Below are positions 45,512-60,648 of a DNA stretch of 64,000 bases, in pieces. How positions within the stretch are numbered: position 1 is the first letter of the stretch; every line of letters starts with the position of its first letter. Where the stretch lies: positions 18,990,913 to 19,054,912 of the forward strand of contig NC_046677.1 in NCBI RefSeq assembly GCF_003369915.1, in the 5' to 3' direction. The DNA is from Drosophila miranda. Its lineage: Eukaryota > Arthropoda > Insecta > Diptera > Drosophilidae. The position numbers and the translations under genes are program-made. The notes under the pieces are model-generated. The model did not search any database, had not been told where the DNA came from, and worked only from the letters and a program-made list of their open reading frames with translations.

Positions 45512-48500
45512 TCAATCTTTGTCTTTGCAAATCCGGGACGTCATTTCGTGCAATGGCTCCAATTCCTTGCTTGATATCATATCGAATTCTTTTACAAAAT
45601 AATAAAAATGTTTATAGCAAGCATTAACGTGCGCCTCCTGTAAATAAACAAAATGTAGGAGCATGTTATTCACCGAGTTAAGATCGCAAAAGCAGCAAAG
45701 GAAACGTAGATTTATAAAAAGCAGAAAACTATAGTGCTCCGACTCATTTCGCTGCACTAAGCTTTTGAAATTAATTGTATTTTAAGGAGTAGGGATGAAA
45801 GGAGAGAACATTCTTTACGAATGCGAGTTTTACTGGGAAAAGATTATAGTGCACCCTCTCGGTTTACATATGGAAAAGGTATTGTATACGTAAAAGCGAG
45901 TGTGCGTCTAAAATCTGATAAAGCTCACTGGTTTATGAGACCAAAAGCATGATCCGAACAACCTAGGAAGCTTGCTTCAGCTCGTTGCGATGTAGTTATG
46001 TATATGGCCGGCTGAAAAGGTCCCACCCCCTTCCACCTAACTCCCCCTAACTTACAACATAAAGCTGCTTGAGAGTCGCGTGGATCGTAAGAGCGAGAGC
46101 AAGAGCTAACAGTCCGTCGAATCAAAGACTATACAATACCAATATTTTGCAGGAGAACCAATTTCCTTACATTTTTTAAAATACGAAAAACTCCTCTATG
46201 AACTCGGGATGTTTCCCAGATCTTATCGGACAAAAATTAAAATTTACGTGCCTTTAATGACGTCAGACTTCGAGTAGAGAGCGGACCCATCAAAATCCCT
46301 AATGAGGTCATTCAGCTTCATAAGCACGGATTTACAAAATGCAGCATACAGTTGATCCAATATCAACCGACACGTAGCAAGTAGTCTTCAGTCTATAACA
46401 ATTCGGTCGTATCCGAGAAAAAAAGGATTGCTGAGCTTACTGGGTAAGCCTCTAGCATTCTGATAACTAACTACAGAAGAATAAGTTAATTTTTTGCATA
46501 ACGGTACTGCACAGACATATTCGTGAGCGAGGAAGGAAGAACAAAGTAGGCAATTTCAAAAAGTTTCTAAAAATAGAATTGCAGCCGGGAAAACGTCGTC
46601 GTTTAGCTGAGAAAGTGTATCTTACTATGTAATAAATTATAGTTAATAATTATTATCATAAGAGTATATATTACGTATATCCTTAATGGCTTACATTAAC
46701 TATCGGTTTATAACAAATTTAAATTACTTACAGCGCCGATGCTCACGATTCTGTCAAAATGGTGAATGTAGACGTGTACGAAAACACGGAACAATCGCGT
46801 TAGAATTTTACGACAAAGTGCAACAAATGTTTTTGGAAATGGAACACCTGAAAAAATATAATAAATATTATATATTATTATTATTACTATTCCGATAAAT
46901 TTATACGTATACAGTGCCAGACTTAAGTGCTCGCACAGCAATAACTTTTGACTTTACTGCTGTTTTTTGCATTGTTCCGTGGAGTTTATCTAAAAATGGG
47001 CAGACTTTTCTAGGCTAAAACAAGTATCAGTTGGTAAATTTGTTCGTTCTGATTATCAAATAGTAAAATACCATTTTTCTCTATTTGCGGTTTTTTAATG
47101 CATTTTTGTTGTTTCATTGTTGGCCTCAAAACGTTCTTTTTTTTTCTAGAAGTCAGAAATTTTTAGTCACGAAGACGATCTTTTTTTACTGTCTACGATA
47201 TAGGCTATATTAGCCGTTTGACCCACTGCGCAAAGGCTTAAAGTTTTCTTTTTTTGAATATAATTCTTTGTTGTATTCGAATTTACACGTACTTACCAGT
47301 GGATACGGGAAACAAGGCTTCATTGTTAATTTGAGTCTCAATCCAGTCCATTAGGTGTTCAATATATCTTTGAGCCGGGAGAGCAACTGGTTTTTTATAG
47401 CTGAAACAATACATTAAGAAAAGTAAAAATTTCTATTAAAAACTTTGGAAAAGCGGCTGGATTTACATATCAGGAATTATGTAGGGGAGACTGATGTTAC
47501 ACCAAAGGGTAATCGGTGGAAACGGTACTGCATAAGTTAGTAACCACCATCGAGGGAGCCCTTCATAACAAAAAGGATGAGTATGAGTACTCGTTGATAG
47601 ACCCGGAAAATTCGATATCGGAACTACGAATGCTATAATGGATCGCAACACGCACCCAGCAATTAACCTCTGGATAAAGAACCATCGAAGTTGTAGACGT
47701 AAATTTGTAAATGCATCTCTTTCGAATTGAGTTGCGGAGATACAGAACATCACTTCGACAGCCCTATGGAGATATGTGCCCACCAAATAAAATCCTGCAG
47801 ACTTAGTATTTCGGTGATTTCAGTGGCAGACTTAGATTCGCTATTTTGGTTTTTGAATCCAAGAATCCAATCCAATCCAAAATTCTCATTTACGTTTGAC
47901 AGAAGCGGGTGTGTCATTGAAGAAATCATCGCCAATTTGGAGCCAGGCAGAGCCTACCGGAAAGTTTGTTCCTGGGATTGCATCCTGCGAGCCACATTTG
48001 AGGCGGAATTAGGCCGTTACCCTATATTTTTTCAACCGATCTGAAATATCTAAAGGAAGCCCATATCGCTCTTAGGAATACCCAAACTGAATCATAATGA
48101 TAAAACGTGTTATGATGTAATTCTGCAGCTAATCATATTTTGATATCAATTTGGTAAGGTGCATAAAAACTTACATCTCTCCATCTGCCCACAAATACTC
48201 ATAACGTGAGCCTCCAGACATAGTTGGACAAGTTGATTCATCGCAATACTCGGAAACAGTTCCGTAAATAAGGTTGATACGATTGAAGAAGTCCACAACT
48301 TTGTATTAAAATTGAAAAAAATTTAAATTTAAAACTTTTGTTCCTGTAGAGATTGTTAACAGCTTCAATGACAACTTTACCATGCACCGCTAGCCAGTCA
48401 TTCATGTTCTCCCCTGGAGGTAACCGTACCACCTGACGTAAATTTATGCCAGATTGAAGACTAGCCTGGGCTTGTTTGTAGAGAGAATATCTAATTGTGC

Positions 48501-48655
48501 CTGCTGCAAATCGTTTTTTGGGCCTAAAAGTCTGCAAATAGATATTTTGTTTTAAAAAAATCCAGATGACGGGGCAGACGCTGTATAAATGTTTATTTGG
48601 TTGACTATCGTACTTTTCCTTTTTGAAAGAACTCAACAAATCCATTTAAAGCCAT
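45512..48655 (-). CDS. Mob3: MOB kinase activator-like 3
   Basis: Mob proteins bind and regulate NDR/MST kinases. Six exons, 48655-48614, 48531-48381, 48298-48175, 47400-47297, 46847-46732 and 45637-45512, join in phase to 220 aa. Motifs: [40 protein letters not shown]; zinc ligands [54 protein letters not shown]; and [20 protein letters not shown] with the His ligands. It ends CKDKD. The match to MOB3 (phocein-related, Mob3A-C) is stronger than to Mob1/Mats. Three introns are large (449, 774 and 1094 bp) and hold repeat debris. Confidence 0.95.
45638..46731. other. Last intron of Mob3, with possible Tc1-like debris
   Basis: On the plus strand near 46305-46345 (GAGGTCATTCAGCTTCATAA) a short stretch could be a helix-turn-helix start of a Tc1-like transposase. 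Near 46530-46600 a basic stretch is also open. Nothing is long enough to be sure. Confidence 0.25.
46912..46938 (+). repeat. Tc1/mariner-like terminal inverted repeat, solo end
   Basis: CAGTGCCAGACTTAAGTG follows TA at 46910-46911, inside Mob3 intron 4. It matches the ends at 4191-4217 and 15856-15881. Confidence 0.5.
47401..48174. other. Mob3 intron 3 with open frames on both strands
   Basis: Minus 47786-47463 (107 codons, aromatic-rich, with [20 protein letters not shown]) and plus 47727-48044 (105 codons) are open. Neither matches a family I can name. The GC content is above that of the flanking introns, so this may be a captured or dead gene piece. Confidence 0.3.
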
Positions 48656-52493
<3,838 letters not shown>

Positions 52494-53776
52494 TATCTAG
52501 TTAACTTTCCGAATATCGATTCAAATAAAAATTTATGTCAACCAGAATCTTGTGTTCCAGTCCCACCTGAGCGGTAGTTGGTCCAGGGCTGTGAGGCCAC
52601 GCATGCCCGTAGAGGCTTTAAGTAGGGATGGACAAATTAGAGCACGTGGATTAAAGTAAAGGTGTTCATATACTACGGATGCAGCGCAGAATTACTGCAC
52701 ATCAAACCCGATTCAGACGAACTTTCTGGAGAGCATTAAGTCCCTTGAGTAGCCTGGTGGGAATTTTCGTGGAGATGATCGTGTGGTCCCTCAAGATTGG
52801 GAAGTACTAGTGGCCACAGGTCATAGTTGAAGATGCCAGACGGACTGCAACGCAATGAAAACAGTGAGTCCATACAATTTTGGCTGCGTCCGTTCCGCTG
52901 CATATGCTTAACACTTATTGGGGAGCACGCGAGCTTTTGTTTTGTATGAGAAGTGGTTACTTTCTCATTCAATATTTAGTGATTCTGCTCCTGTGACCCC
53001 TAACAAGAGCTCTGAATAGCTTAATCTCGGTAGTGGCCCACATTAAATGAACACCTTATATATAATATATACATATATATTCCCGCATGCGCAAGCACAT
53101 CAGCACGATAGGTTATTTACAAGAACAGATATAATTTAACCTTTTGTCGTGTTGAGATTGTCGATTATCTTAAATTAAAGCTTGGATATTCGGAAACATG
53201 ATGCTCTAAATTAATTTAAAGGGAAGACGCGTGGCATAAGCCATGGATTAGGCCAGACGCAGCCGTTCCGGCAGTGGGTGGCCAAAATGACTGTTGTGTT
53301 TGAGCACCGGTTTAAACGCCTAACAGCACCCTGTTATTCTTTTTCGTTCCGACGTTTCGGAAGGACGACTAAACGGCAAATTAACCCGACAAATTAAGTC
53401 GACAAACCGTCCCTAAGGGTGTTTTAAGCGTTCATCAGGCGTTAGTCCAAAGAGTTTGATGACTCGTATGTTAATAAAACAATGTATGTACGTCTTCAGA
53501 GATTGCAATCTGCACGCAATATATTCGTCGGAGCAACCATTATTTAAGCGAACTCGATCATTTGTATAGCTCTGTGAGTTCTTTCAAAGTTGCATACATG
53601 TTATGCTTTATATATCATATAGCTGATATTGGAAAAATCGACCTGCAAGTGTAGTAAAAGCTTCGTTGCCCGTTAGTTATTCATTTAGGTATTTTTATTA
53701 AATTTGAACTGAAACATAAATTGGCTGAAGAAGTCGAAGTCTAGATACCTGCAACTATAATAAATAAGCATGCGTT
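52494..53776. other. Convergent intergenic DNA between Cdk1 and CD98hc
   Basis: About 52550-53050 and 53220-53480 are GC-richer and repeat-like, but I recognise no element or gene. A short (TA)n stretch lies near 53058-53082. Confidence 0.35.
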
Positions 53777-56700
53777 TTACTTATCTAATTTAACAACAAT
53801 GGTATCAAACGGATCTATTTCAAAATTTTTGAAAAATATTTTATCGGTTTCGTTAGTGAGCATTCGAGTGCCACTATAAAATGTCGATGTCAAGTCCATG
53901 GTAATTTTATAACTGCCCAAGTTTGTAACAGATGCAAATGAGTTTCTCCGTGGGTAGTTTCGGACAATAATAAGTGTATCATCATTGGTATATCGTATTA
54001 AAGTATTTTGAATATTACTATTTGGCTTACAAATTACACTTTTGTATATAGACGGGGAACGCTTTCGCAGAGATATCATATTGCTTACAATTTTTGATCT
54101 ATCAGTTAGCTTATGCACGCTGTATTGTTTTCCATTCATTTCATCCTCATACTTTATATTTGGTGTACCTGGCAGCATAAGCTGCATTATTGTGCCAGCC
54201 ATTATTTTATCCGAATTAAAAGAATCTCGATCGTTGTGGTGTTTTAATTTGGAATCAACAATCGACCACTGTATCCAGGTTGAATCTTCGGCTGGTGGCA
54301 TGTTTGCTAAAATATTTTCTATGCGATTGGTAATTTTTTTCGTGCCTCCTTCCAGGTCTAGGCAAACGTTAACCAGATCAACATGTTGTTGAATTGCTGT
54401 TAAAAATGAACTTGGTTTTCCTTTTAAAACTGTCTCGTTTATTATTAGAACTCTATTTTCGCCAACTATACGTTTCCATATTGCTAAGAATTTAAGAAGC
54501 ATCAAATCATTTGAAAACAAATCAAGTCCTTTTAAATAAAATCCGTTCACTCCATTGTCCACGCAAGAAGTTATTGTTTTAGTAATTTGATTATAGACTA
54601 TTTCTTGGTTGCTGTGGATATTAACAAATGTATTATGCAATGGTATGTCTAAGAGAAGAGCTATATTTCGAGATTGTAAGGTATTGGCTAAAACTTTTAG
54701 CTGGGATACATTCCCAATTGCAGGATCTATGTGAAGTACCGATGTGACATTATCCATATTTCCTGGTAGAAAAATGGAATTTAGTCTGACAGCTGCTACA
54801 CCTAATGAGGAAAGGTAATCAAGGCGGTTGATTATTCCACCTATATCGCTAATTCCTTCATACTCAGAATCCTGAAATCCCATTTCATAGAATACGCCTC
54901 CACGGTACCAAATTGTTCTGTAAAATTACAGAATCATAAGTAATATGAACATATTTAATTATATAACAGCTTACTTTGGATTACAAGACTTGGGCATAGT
55001 AGATATTTTTGCAACAACTATCGAGCACATAGCTAAAATAGTAGAGACAAAAATAAAAAAAGTACATTTCCGTATTAGCGGCCAGTTCCATGATACAAAT
55101 GAGGGAGCGTCTTTCGATTTTTTTCCAATGAAGTGGGTATCCTAGTTTTACAATAAAGAAAATAAACAATTTATTTAAACTGTTAAAAAGCCATCGAATA
55201 ATTTTAAGCAGAAATGGCTGTTACAAAATCAGATAATCTCTTTGTACCAAACGTAAGCCAATCTTTTTCTTCTAAAATTAAGCGTTGTGTAAAAGTTTCG
55301 ACATCCTCTTCGCCAACACAAATTTCCAACAGCTGTTCCGCCACTTTCCATTGCTCCATAAAGCAAACGTTTTCGTTAAAGATTAAAAATTCGATCAGAT
55401 TAATGCCAAAATACCACAAATGACTAAAAGTATTTTTAAGAACGACGTTTGAAATTTTCGTATCACTTTTTTAATACTTGCAGCTTCAAAAGCTAATGTT
55501 GGAAGAAACCAATAATTTTTATGAAAACGCATTCTCATTCTTCTCGATTTGTCAATTTAAATCTAATCTCGAAAAAAATATATATTTAAGGTATAAATTG
55601 CCTCAGACATGAACAAGCGTGCTTGGTAAATTGGTTCAGAGTTGGAAATTATGACCTTTCAGAACCGATTAAACAATTAATATTAAACTATTGAGAGCCA
55701 AATCAAATGATATAGTGGATGTAATCGAAGGATACTAGTCACACCTCAAGCTGCTTAAAGTGTTCGTTTTCCGCTTCATCCGAAAATGCAAAGACTTCTG
55801 CCATCAAGCACTTTTTCGTTGGTGCGAGTTTTTGGGCGACTAACAAACGCTCCTATGTCATATTCTTCTTTGTTATTAACAAAACGCTCACAGTTTGTGC
55901 AGAATTATGTTCTGCATCAAAGGAATACTTCACGAGAACTTGTGAGTAACCATAGACATCGTGTTTGGATAATAAACGGTCAGGAGGCTTGCCGGCCGAC
56001 AGTCAGGTTGCGTATTCAATGATTTAAAATCAAGCCTCGACTGCAGACCTAAATGATGGGCAATCTACCGCAGACCGGCTCCGTGCTCTCCGCCCTTTCG
56101 AGGTATGTGGCTTTGATTTTTGTGGTCCTGTCTTTACGACTCTGAAAATTTGTCGTACATTGCGTGGTTTGTCTGTTTTTCGCCCTAGGTGGTTTTATAA
56201 ATCCGATCCTTCGTATTGGCATTACAAAGGTTCGTCGGTCATCGAGGATTTCCATAACAATATATCAAGGAGCAAGTCCCCAATTCAGCGGATGGTCTCT
56301 GTTACTTAAAGCGATGGCAGTTTTGTCTCGTCAGTCAGTCAAATGTTTTGGCCGCGATGGTCCCGGGAGGATGTGCTTGTATTGAAACCGAATGTCGAGG
56401 AAGTCGACCTCGTAATCGTCACCGAGGACAACCATTAACCTCAAAAGTGTTAAAATAACATTACACCCGAGGGCACGTAGGAGGACGAAGGAGAAGACCT
56501 TTATCGTTTTCGTTGCTAAAATATAGAGTTAATTTTCAACTCATGTAACAAGATTAGTTTCCTTACTAGTTTTTGAGGAAGTCTAGAGTTAAAATAAAAT
56601 ACAAGTAAATTACCTCCTCTGTATTAATATTGTTATTTTGTAGATGTTGATAGCTTCCATTATGAAATAGGTTGTTTGTAGCAGATTCCTGGACGTCGAT

Positions 56701-56964
56701 AGCTATCCCGCTACTACTGTCGGTAGAACTTGACTCGGCCTTACAATCTAAACTTATTTGGCAATTTGAGGTAATACCGTCTGTATCCATATGATTAGGG
56801 CTCAATGGATGTGCTATGGGACCTAGCATTCTACTTGAAAGTAATGGACAAAAAGCAGCCTCTTCATCTGGCAAAAAAGTCGATGTTGAAGGTGATTCAA
56901 GAAGAGTTTTGGGCAGCTGAACATCAAGAAATGTAGGTTCCGTTGGTACTCCCATTTTATTCAT
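53777..56964 (-). CDS. CD98hc: CD98 heavy chain (SLC3A2-type amino-acid transporter subunit)
   Basis: The heavy chain is a type II membrane glycoprotein that carries light-chain amino-acid exchangers (LAT family) to the surface. Coding exons 56964-56614, 55141-54975 and 54917-53777 join in phase to 552 aa. The cytoplasmic N-terminus (about 140 residues, Ser-rich) is followed by one membrane helix, CTFFIFVSTILAMCSIVVAK. Next come the neck CNPKTIWYRGGVFYEMG and an alpha-amylase-like ectodomain (DIGGIINRLDYLSSLGVAAV, LLLDIPLHNTF, NGVNGFYLKGLDLF, MLPGTPNIKYEDEMNG, ISLRKRSPS). As in other SLC3 proteins the enzyme motifs are degenerate. Many NxS/T sites are present. An upstream AG at 56978 suggests a non-coding first exon. 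The large intron 55142-56613 holds a retroelement fossil and an unexplained coding-like exon. Confidence 0.85.
55204..55470 (-). CDS. Coding-like exon nested in the CD98hc intron, unknown protein
   Basis: An open minus-strand stretch of 88 codons ends in a stop at 55204. It reads NVVLKNTFSHLWYFGINLIE, then FMEQWKVAEQLLEICVGEED, then LILEEKDWLTFGTKRLSDFV. The composition (amphipathic helices, acidic and Trp-rich, no low complexity) is that of a real protein. No ATG opens it; a TTTTAG acceptor at 55424 could make it a terminal exon. A short ATG frame just upstream (from about 55544) does not join it in phase through the obvious 54 bp intron. Phase excludes splicing from the preceding CD98hc exon through that acceptor. 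It could be a nested host gene, a 3' exon or a dead gene; I do not recognise the family. Confidence 0.4.
   Translation of the reverse strand, partial: KSDTKISNVVLKNTFSHLWYFGINLIEFLIFNENVCFMEQWKVAEQLLEICVGEEDVETFTQRLILEEKDWLTFGTKRLSDFVTAISA
55721..56500 (+). mobile_element. Pao/BEL-type retroelement fossil (leader piece plus integrase/3' pol part)
   Basis: Inside the CD98hc intron. The first ~110 bp match the leader-like block at 31936-32030. Beyond this, short stretches such as HRHRVWIINGQEACR, MGNLPQT and, near the end, VDLVIVTED recall the integrase zinc-binding region, integrase core start and C-terminal part of Pao/BEL pol. It is clearly broken, with several interruptions and large internal loss, and so looks old. 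No terminal repeats are seen. Confidence 0.65.
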
Positions 56965-57164
56965 ATTATAGATGCTTCTGAAAAAAGTTGAAAAAAAATA
57001 TATAATTATTATACTATGTGTATATATGAACAAACTCCAGGTTGAAAAGTGCTGTAAACAAGGGCGTACCCAGGGGGAGGAAGGTCGGAAGCCAATTTTC
57101 ATTTAATTTTCGCTGCATATTTAAAAAAATGTTCTTCAAAATACATGTAACAGTATCATCTTAC

Positions 57165-57560
57165 GCGTAACAATCACGTATGGAAACCATTACCAGGTCA
57201 ATATAGCTTGTGCCTTATTAATAAATAATTTTGTTTAACCCAAACTGAAATTTGGCTTGGAAATAATTGGGCAGGTGAGCAACGCTTTTCGTTTTCGTGC
57301 AAACAGCTGACGCATCCCGATTCGATTATGGCAACATTGCCCAAAAATACATTCTTGCGCATAACAGCCCATATTGCGGGAGAATTATATTAAATTAAAG
57401 AACAACTAAGTAAAGGCAGCTATTTCGCGCCACATTTAATTTAACATATAATCCATGAGGCAATGCAACCTATCGATAGCAAAAATTTGTGAAAACGGGA
57501 GCACCTAAAAACGAAAGGTTTTGGCTGAAAACGTAACCCGCAAATGTATGTGAAAACCGG
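57165..57560 (-). repeat. Dispersed repeat Y, copy 3
   Basis: On the minus strand the blocks GGTGCTCCCGTTTTCACAAA, TTTTTGCTATCGATAGG, GCGTCAGCTGTTTG, CCAATTATTTCCAAGCCAAA and AAGGCACAAGCTATATTGAC appear in the same order as in copies 1 and 2. It lies just upstream of CD98hc. Confidence 0.65.
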
Positions 57561-58526
57561 AGCATGCCTGACTAATTTAACTACAAAAAAAGCTCATTAG
57601 TATCTATTTTATGGTCGATATGGCCGTTATTAATTTCGACATGTGAGTCTGATTGGATCAACACCTTATCGATATTTCTTATACGATATATCGGTATCTC
57701 CCACAAATTACGTTACTACTTCTCGTTATTATTATACTGCTACATATTTTTTTACCGGAACTATGTCGTTTTCAGTTATATTATTTTGCAGGATTGTGAG
57801 ACATAAATTTTCAATTTTGATAACAAGTGACATACGATACTTTCGAGGAATTGCGTTGTTGACTTTCCTAGATCCCCAAAGAAAAATATCTTATTGAAAT
57901 ACATGGGTTTGGATTTGTTGACCGATTTCCTAAATCTCTAGAGTAAAAATTTCTAATGATTTTTATGGCACCACTGATAGTTTGGTTGAGCTATAAAAAA
58001 CTACAGCCTGCTAAGCGAAGTGTTTCCATAAAGAATCGAACCTACTACAAATATGTATATCTTTATAGGTATATATGTACATACATATATGTACATCTGT
58101 ATATTGGTTCCAACAGTTTCTGTGCAAAATTCATCTTCAATAAAAGAAAACTTACTTGTCCAGAGTTTCTTACCCATACATATATTTTTATGGATCATTA
58201 AAGAAAATTAAGATTTTAATTGTATTTAAGAATTTATTTGTGTTAATCCGTATGTATTCATACGTAAAATTATACACATATGTACATATGTACAGATGTA
58301 TATGTAGATACAGAAATGTGTAAAAATATACATACGTTGTTTTTTTTGTGAATTCACCCACACCGAATTTTATACAATATCATCGAATGTCTTCAAACAT
58401 TAACATTCACGCTTATTAGGATTAATATAGATAATTTATATATAGTGAAACAGAAATATCGATAATCAATTACCTGCAGAAACATCGAAGCTTACATCGA
58501 TGTTTTATTGTATATATAATAGGGTG
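57561..58526. other. AT-rich intergenic DNA with simple repeats
   Basis: ACATATGTACATATGTACA-like simple sequence dominates about 58040-58340. ATATCGATAA and similar half-palindromes occur near 57665 and 58455. No gene is seen. Confidence 0.5.
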
Positions 58527-58800
58527 TACACACTGAGCACGACCCGGGGGAACGGTGGCATTTTTGGCAGATGTGAAACACTGATTCCCACATACTCCAT
58601 CCCGCAAAAAGCGGTTGATGAGCATAAAATTATTTAGCTTTGGTCTAAATTGGGAAATCTCAACAATTTTAAATTAGTGAATTGGCTATTTTATTAGATT
58701 CTATGGACTCTCCTGTACCATGTTCTCTTTGGCTATCTTGCGAAATTCTCCTTTCTTCTGCTGCAGCTATAAAATATACTCTTTTTCTACCAGCTTTTCT
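58527..58800 (+). repeat. Dispersed element X, copy C
   Basis: CACACTGAGCACGACCCGGG, then GGCATTTTTGGCAGATGTGA, then GTTGATGAGCATAAAATTAT match copy A at 5380-5495. The match fades after about 58650, though the sequence then carries a frame of 85 codons from 58720 with no recognised product. Confidence 0.55.
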
Positions 58801-59239
58801 AAATCACTGTCATGTTATGCCCGTCAAAATCTTGAACGGAAATATCTGAATACTTCTCGGCGCAGTGGAGTTTATAAACAGTTGTACCCTACCAACATGC
58901 GGATCTTCTGCGCAATGCAGAATGTCCATTACCACGTGACACTCCTGTCGCTATCAGCAAATGATCTCTATCTGTGATCACACAAACTGTTAACCAACTC
59001 ATCAGCACCTGTACTCTTTGTTGGATAAAGCCAAAAAAATGTAGAAAAATCGTCGAAAACTATTAGAACGTTGTTTTCTAATGTTCTTATTCGGTCCAAT
59101 ATGGTCGATCTGATACGCTTGCAAAGGCTCATCAGATTTTTAGATTACACTCAAGTAAACTTTTTTCTGTCCACATTTCGCATAGCTCATCATGCAGTCT
59201 ACGCAAACTTCAACAATTCTATCTATCTGCACTAAATCG

Positions 59240-60290
59240 ATAGTTCTGTTAGCACCAAAATGTTCTTAACGATGAGCAGTCATTACGGTTTGGCTTTCCA
59301 TCCCGTCACACTTGGGCGTGTTTCTTTCCATTGTTGTAACGTTTTGGACCTTCCGATTTTTACGTCGTCAGACCTGATGTCAGCAGCTATCCCATCCGGA
59401 TTCTTTTACAAAATGTTCTATCTTCCTGGGACAATCTTTGATCTGCCAATCGACTTGCGAAGCCTCTGGAAACTTCCACGACTAAGATCATTGCATTGCT
59501 AAGAAAGAAAATACCAATACCAAAAATGTGAGAACTGCGAACAGGCTGTCCGGTTACTGAACAGGCTGAAATAGAGGAGTAACGACACGCTCTCACAATA
59601 CACCCATCGAATGTGGAACCCACAAAAACCGTGAAGATAGTCTCTGTGACTAGTTGTTTAAAAAGAGGACTAGAATATCCAACCCAACCGAATATGTTAA
59701 GCGATAATATTTACTCCGCAGCAAATTATGAAGAACTTGTCATTCATTCGAAAATTTAGCCAAGAAATCTACTGACCTGCAAATGCACTGGAATCATTAC
59801 AGCAGCAAAAATTTCAACACCACAAGGAATGGCTGTGGAAACCAACCAAAATCTAGAAATCGAACAACTCGTCTTCGAAAAGGGACAATTGCGACGGCAA
59901 TAGCAGTCGCACAGATCGCCATCTTCAAAACAACGGCTAAAATTTGCTACACGCAATTTCACTCAGGCTCTAAATAAAGAACAAAAAGACGCCCAAAGCC
60001 GCTACATAGAGAAACTATTACCAAACAGCACCAAGCATTCACTGTGGAAGGCCCATCAAAACCTTAGTGCTCCAATAGAAACAGTCATGCCATGCTGTTA
60101 AGGAGTCCAAATGGCAGTTGGTCACGTAGTAACGTCACGTTTTGCAGACCATTTAAAAAATTTGCACCAGGCTAATCCTGTCACTAATTCATTTTTGCTC
60201 CCATCTTCATTGACATGGTGGTAAAGCCTCCAGAGACCATAGAATTTCGGCCAATCGATATGCTAAATGTCGTATTAGTCCACTCCACTA
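59240..60290 (+). mobile_element. Jockey-type LINE fragment
   Basis: Translated pieces in the plus direction match the linker between endonuclease and reverse transcriptase of Jockey-clade ORF2: EIEQLVFEKGQLRRQ, then ALNKEQKDAQSRYIEKLLPN, STKHSLWKAHQNLSAPIE, and FADHLKNLHQANPV. This order is typical of F, Doc and Jockey relatives. The frame changes several times and both the endonuclease start and the reverse transcriptase core are missing, so it is a dead 5'- and 3'-truncated copy. The 5' limit is uncertain. Confidence 0.6.
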
Positions 60291-60648
60291 GCTAATACTG
60301 TTACTCCGTGCTGAAACCTGAAACCTTTAGAAGCAATCAGAAAACTTTTGTATCGTAAAAAAAAAATTTTTGTTGCATAGTGTTATTGTTAGTCTTTAAT
60401 TAAAAGTGATAAATTAAAAGAGAATAATAAATTGACAATTAATTATAATTAATTGAAATATAATTATGAAATGTATAGAATGCTTGATTCTGTATAAAAA
60501 CAAAATCCAGACTTTGTTACATAGTGCCTTCATTGTAAAACTGTACCTATTATTTATAATTTTTCCCACCTGCATTTATCCTGTCAATCTATTGGCTGTG
60601 AAAGCCATATAAAAGCACTAGATCTTTACCAGTTGCTAAGAATAAACA
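60291..60648. other. Upstream region of the ionotropic receptor gene
   Basis: AT-rich; ATATAAAAG at about 60607-60615 is a plausible TATA box about 35 bp before the start codon. Confidence 0.4.

Noticed and set aside
17270-46140. 17-base string TCAAAGACTATACAATA at about 17270 and 46124
   Set aside because: Too short to define a repeat family; flanks do not align by eye.
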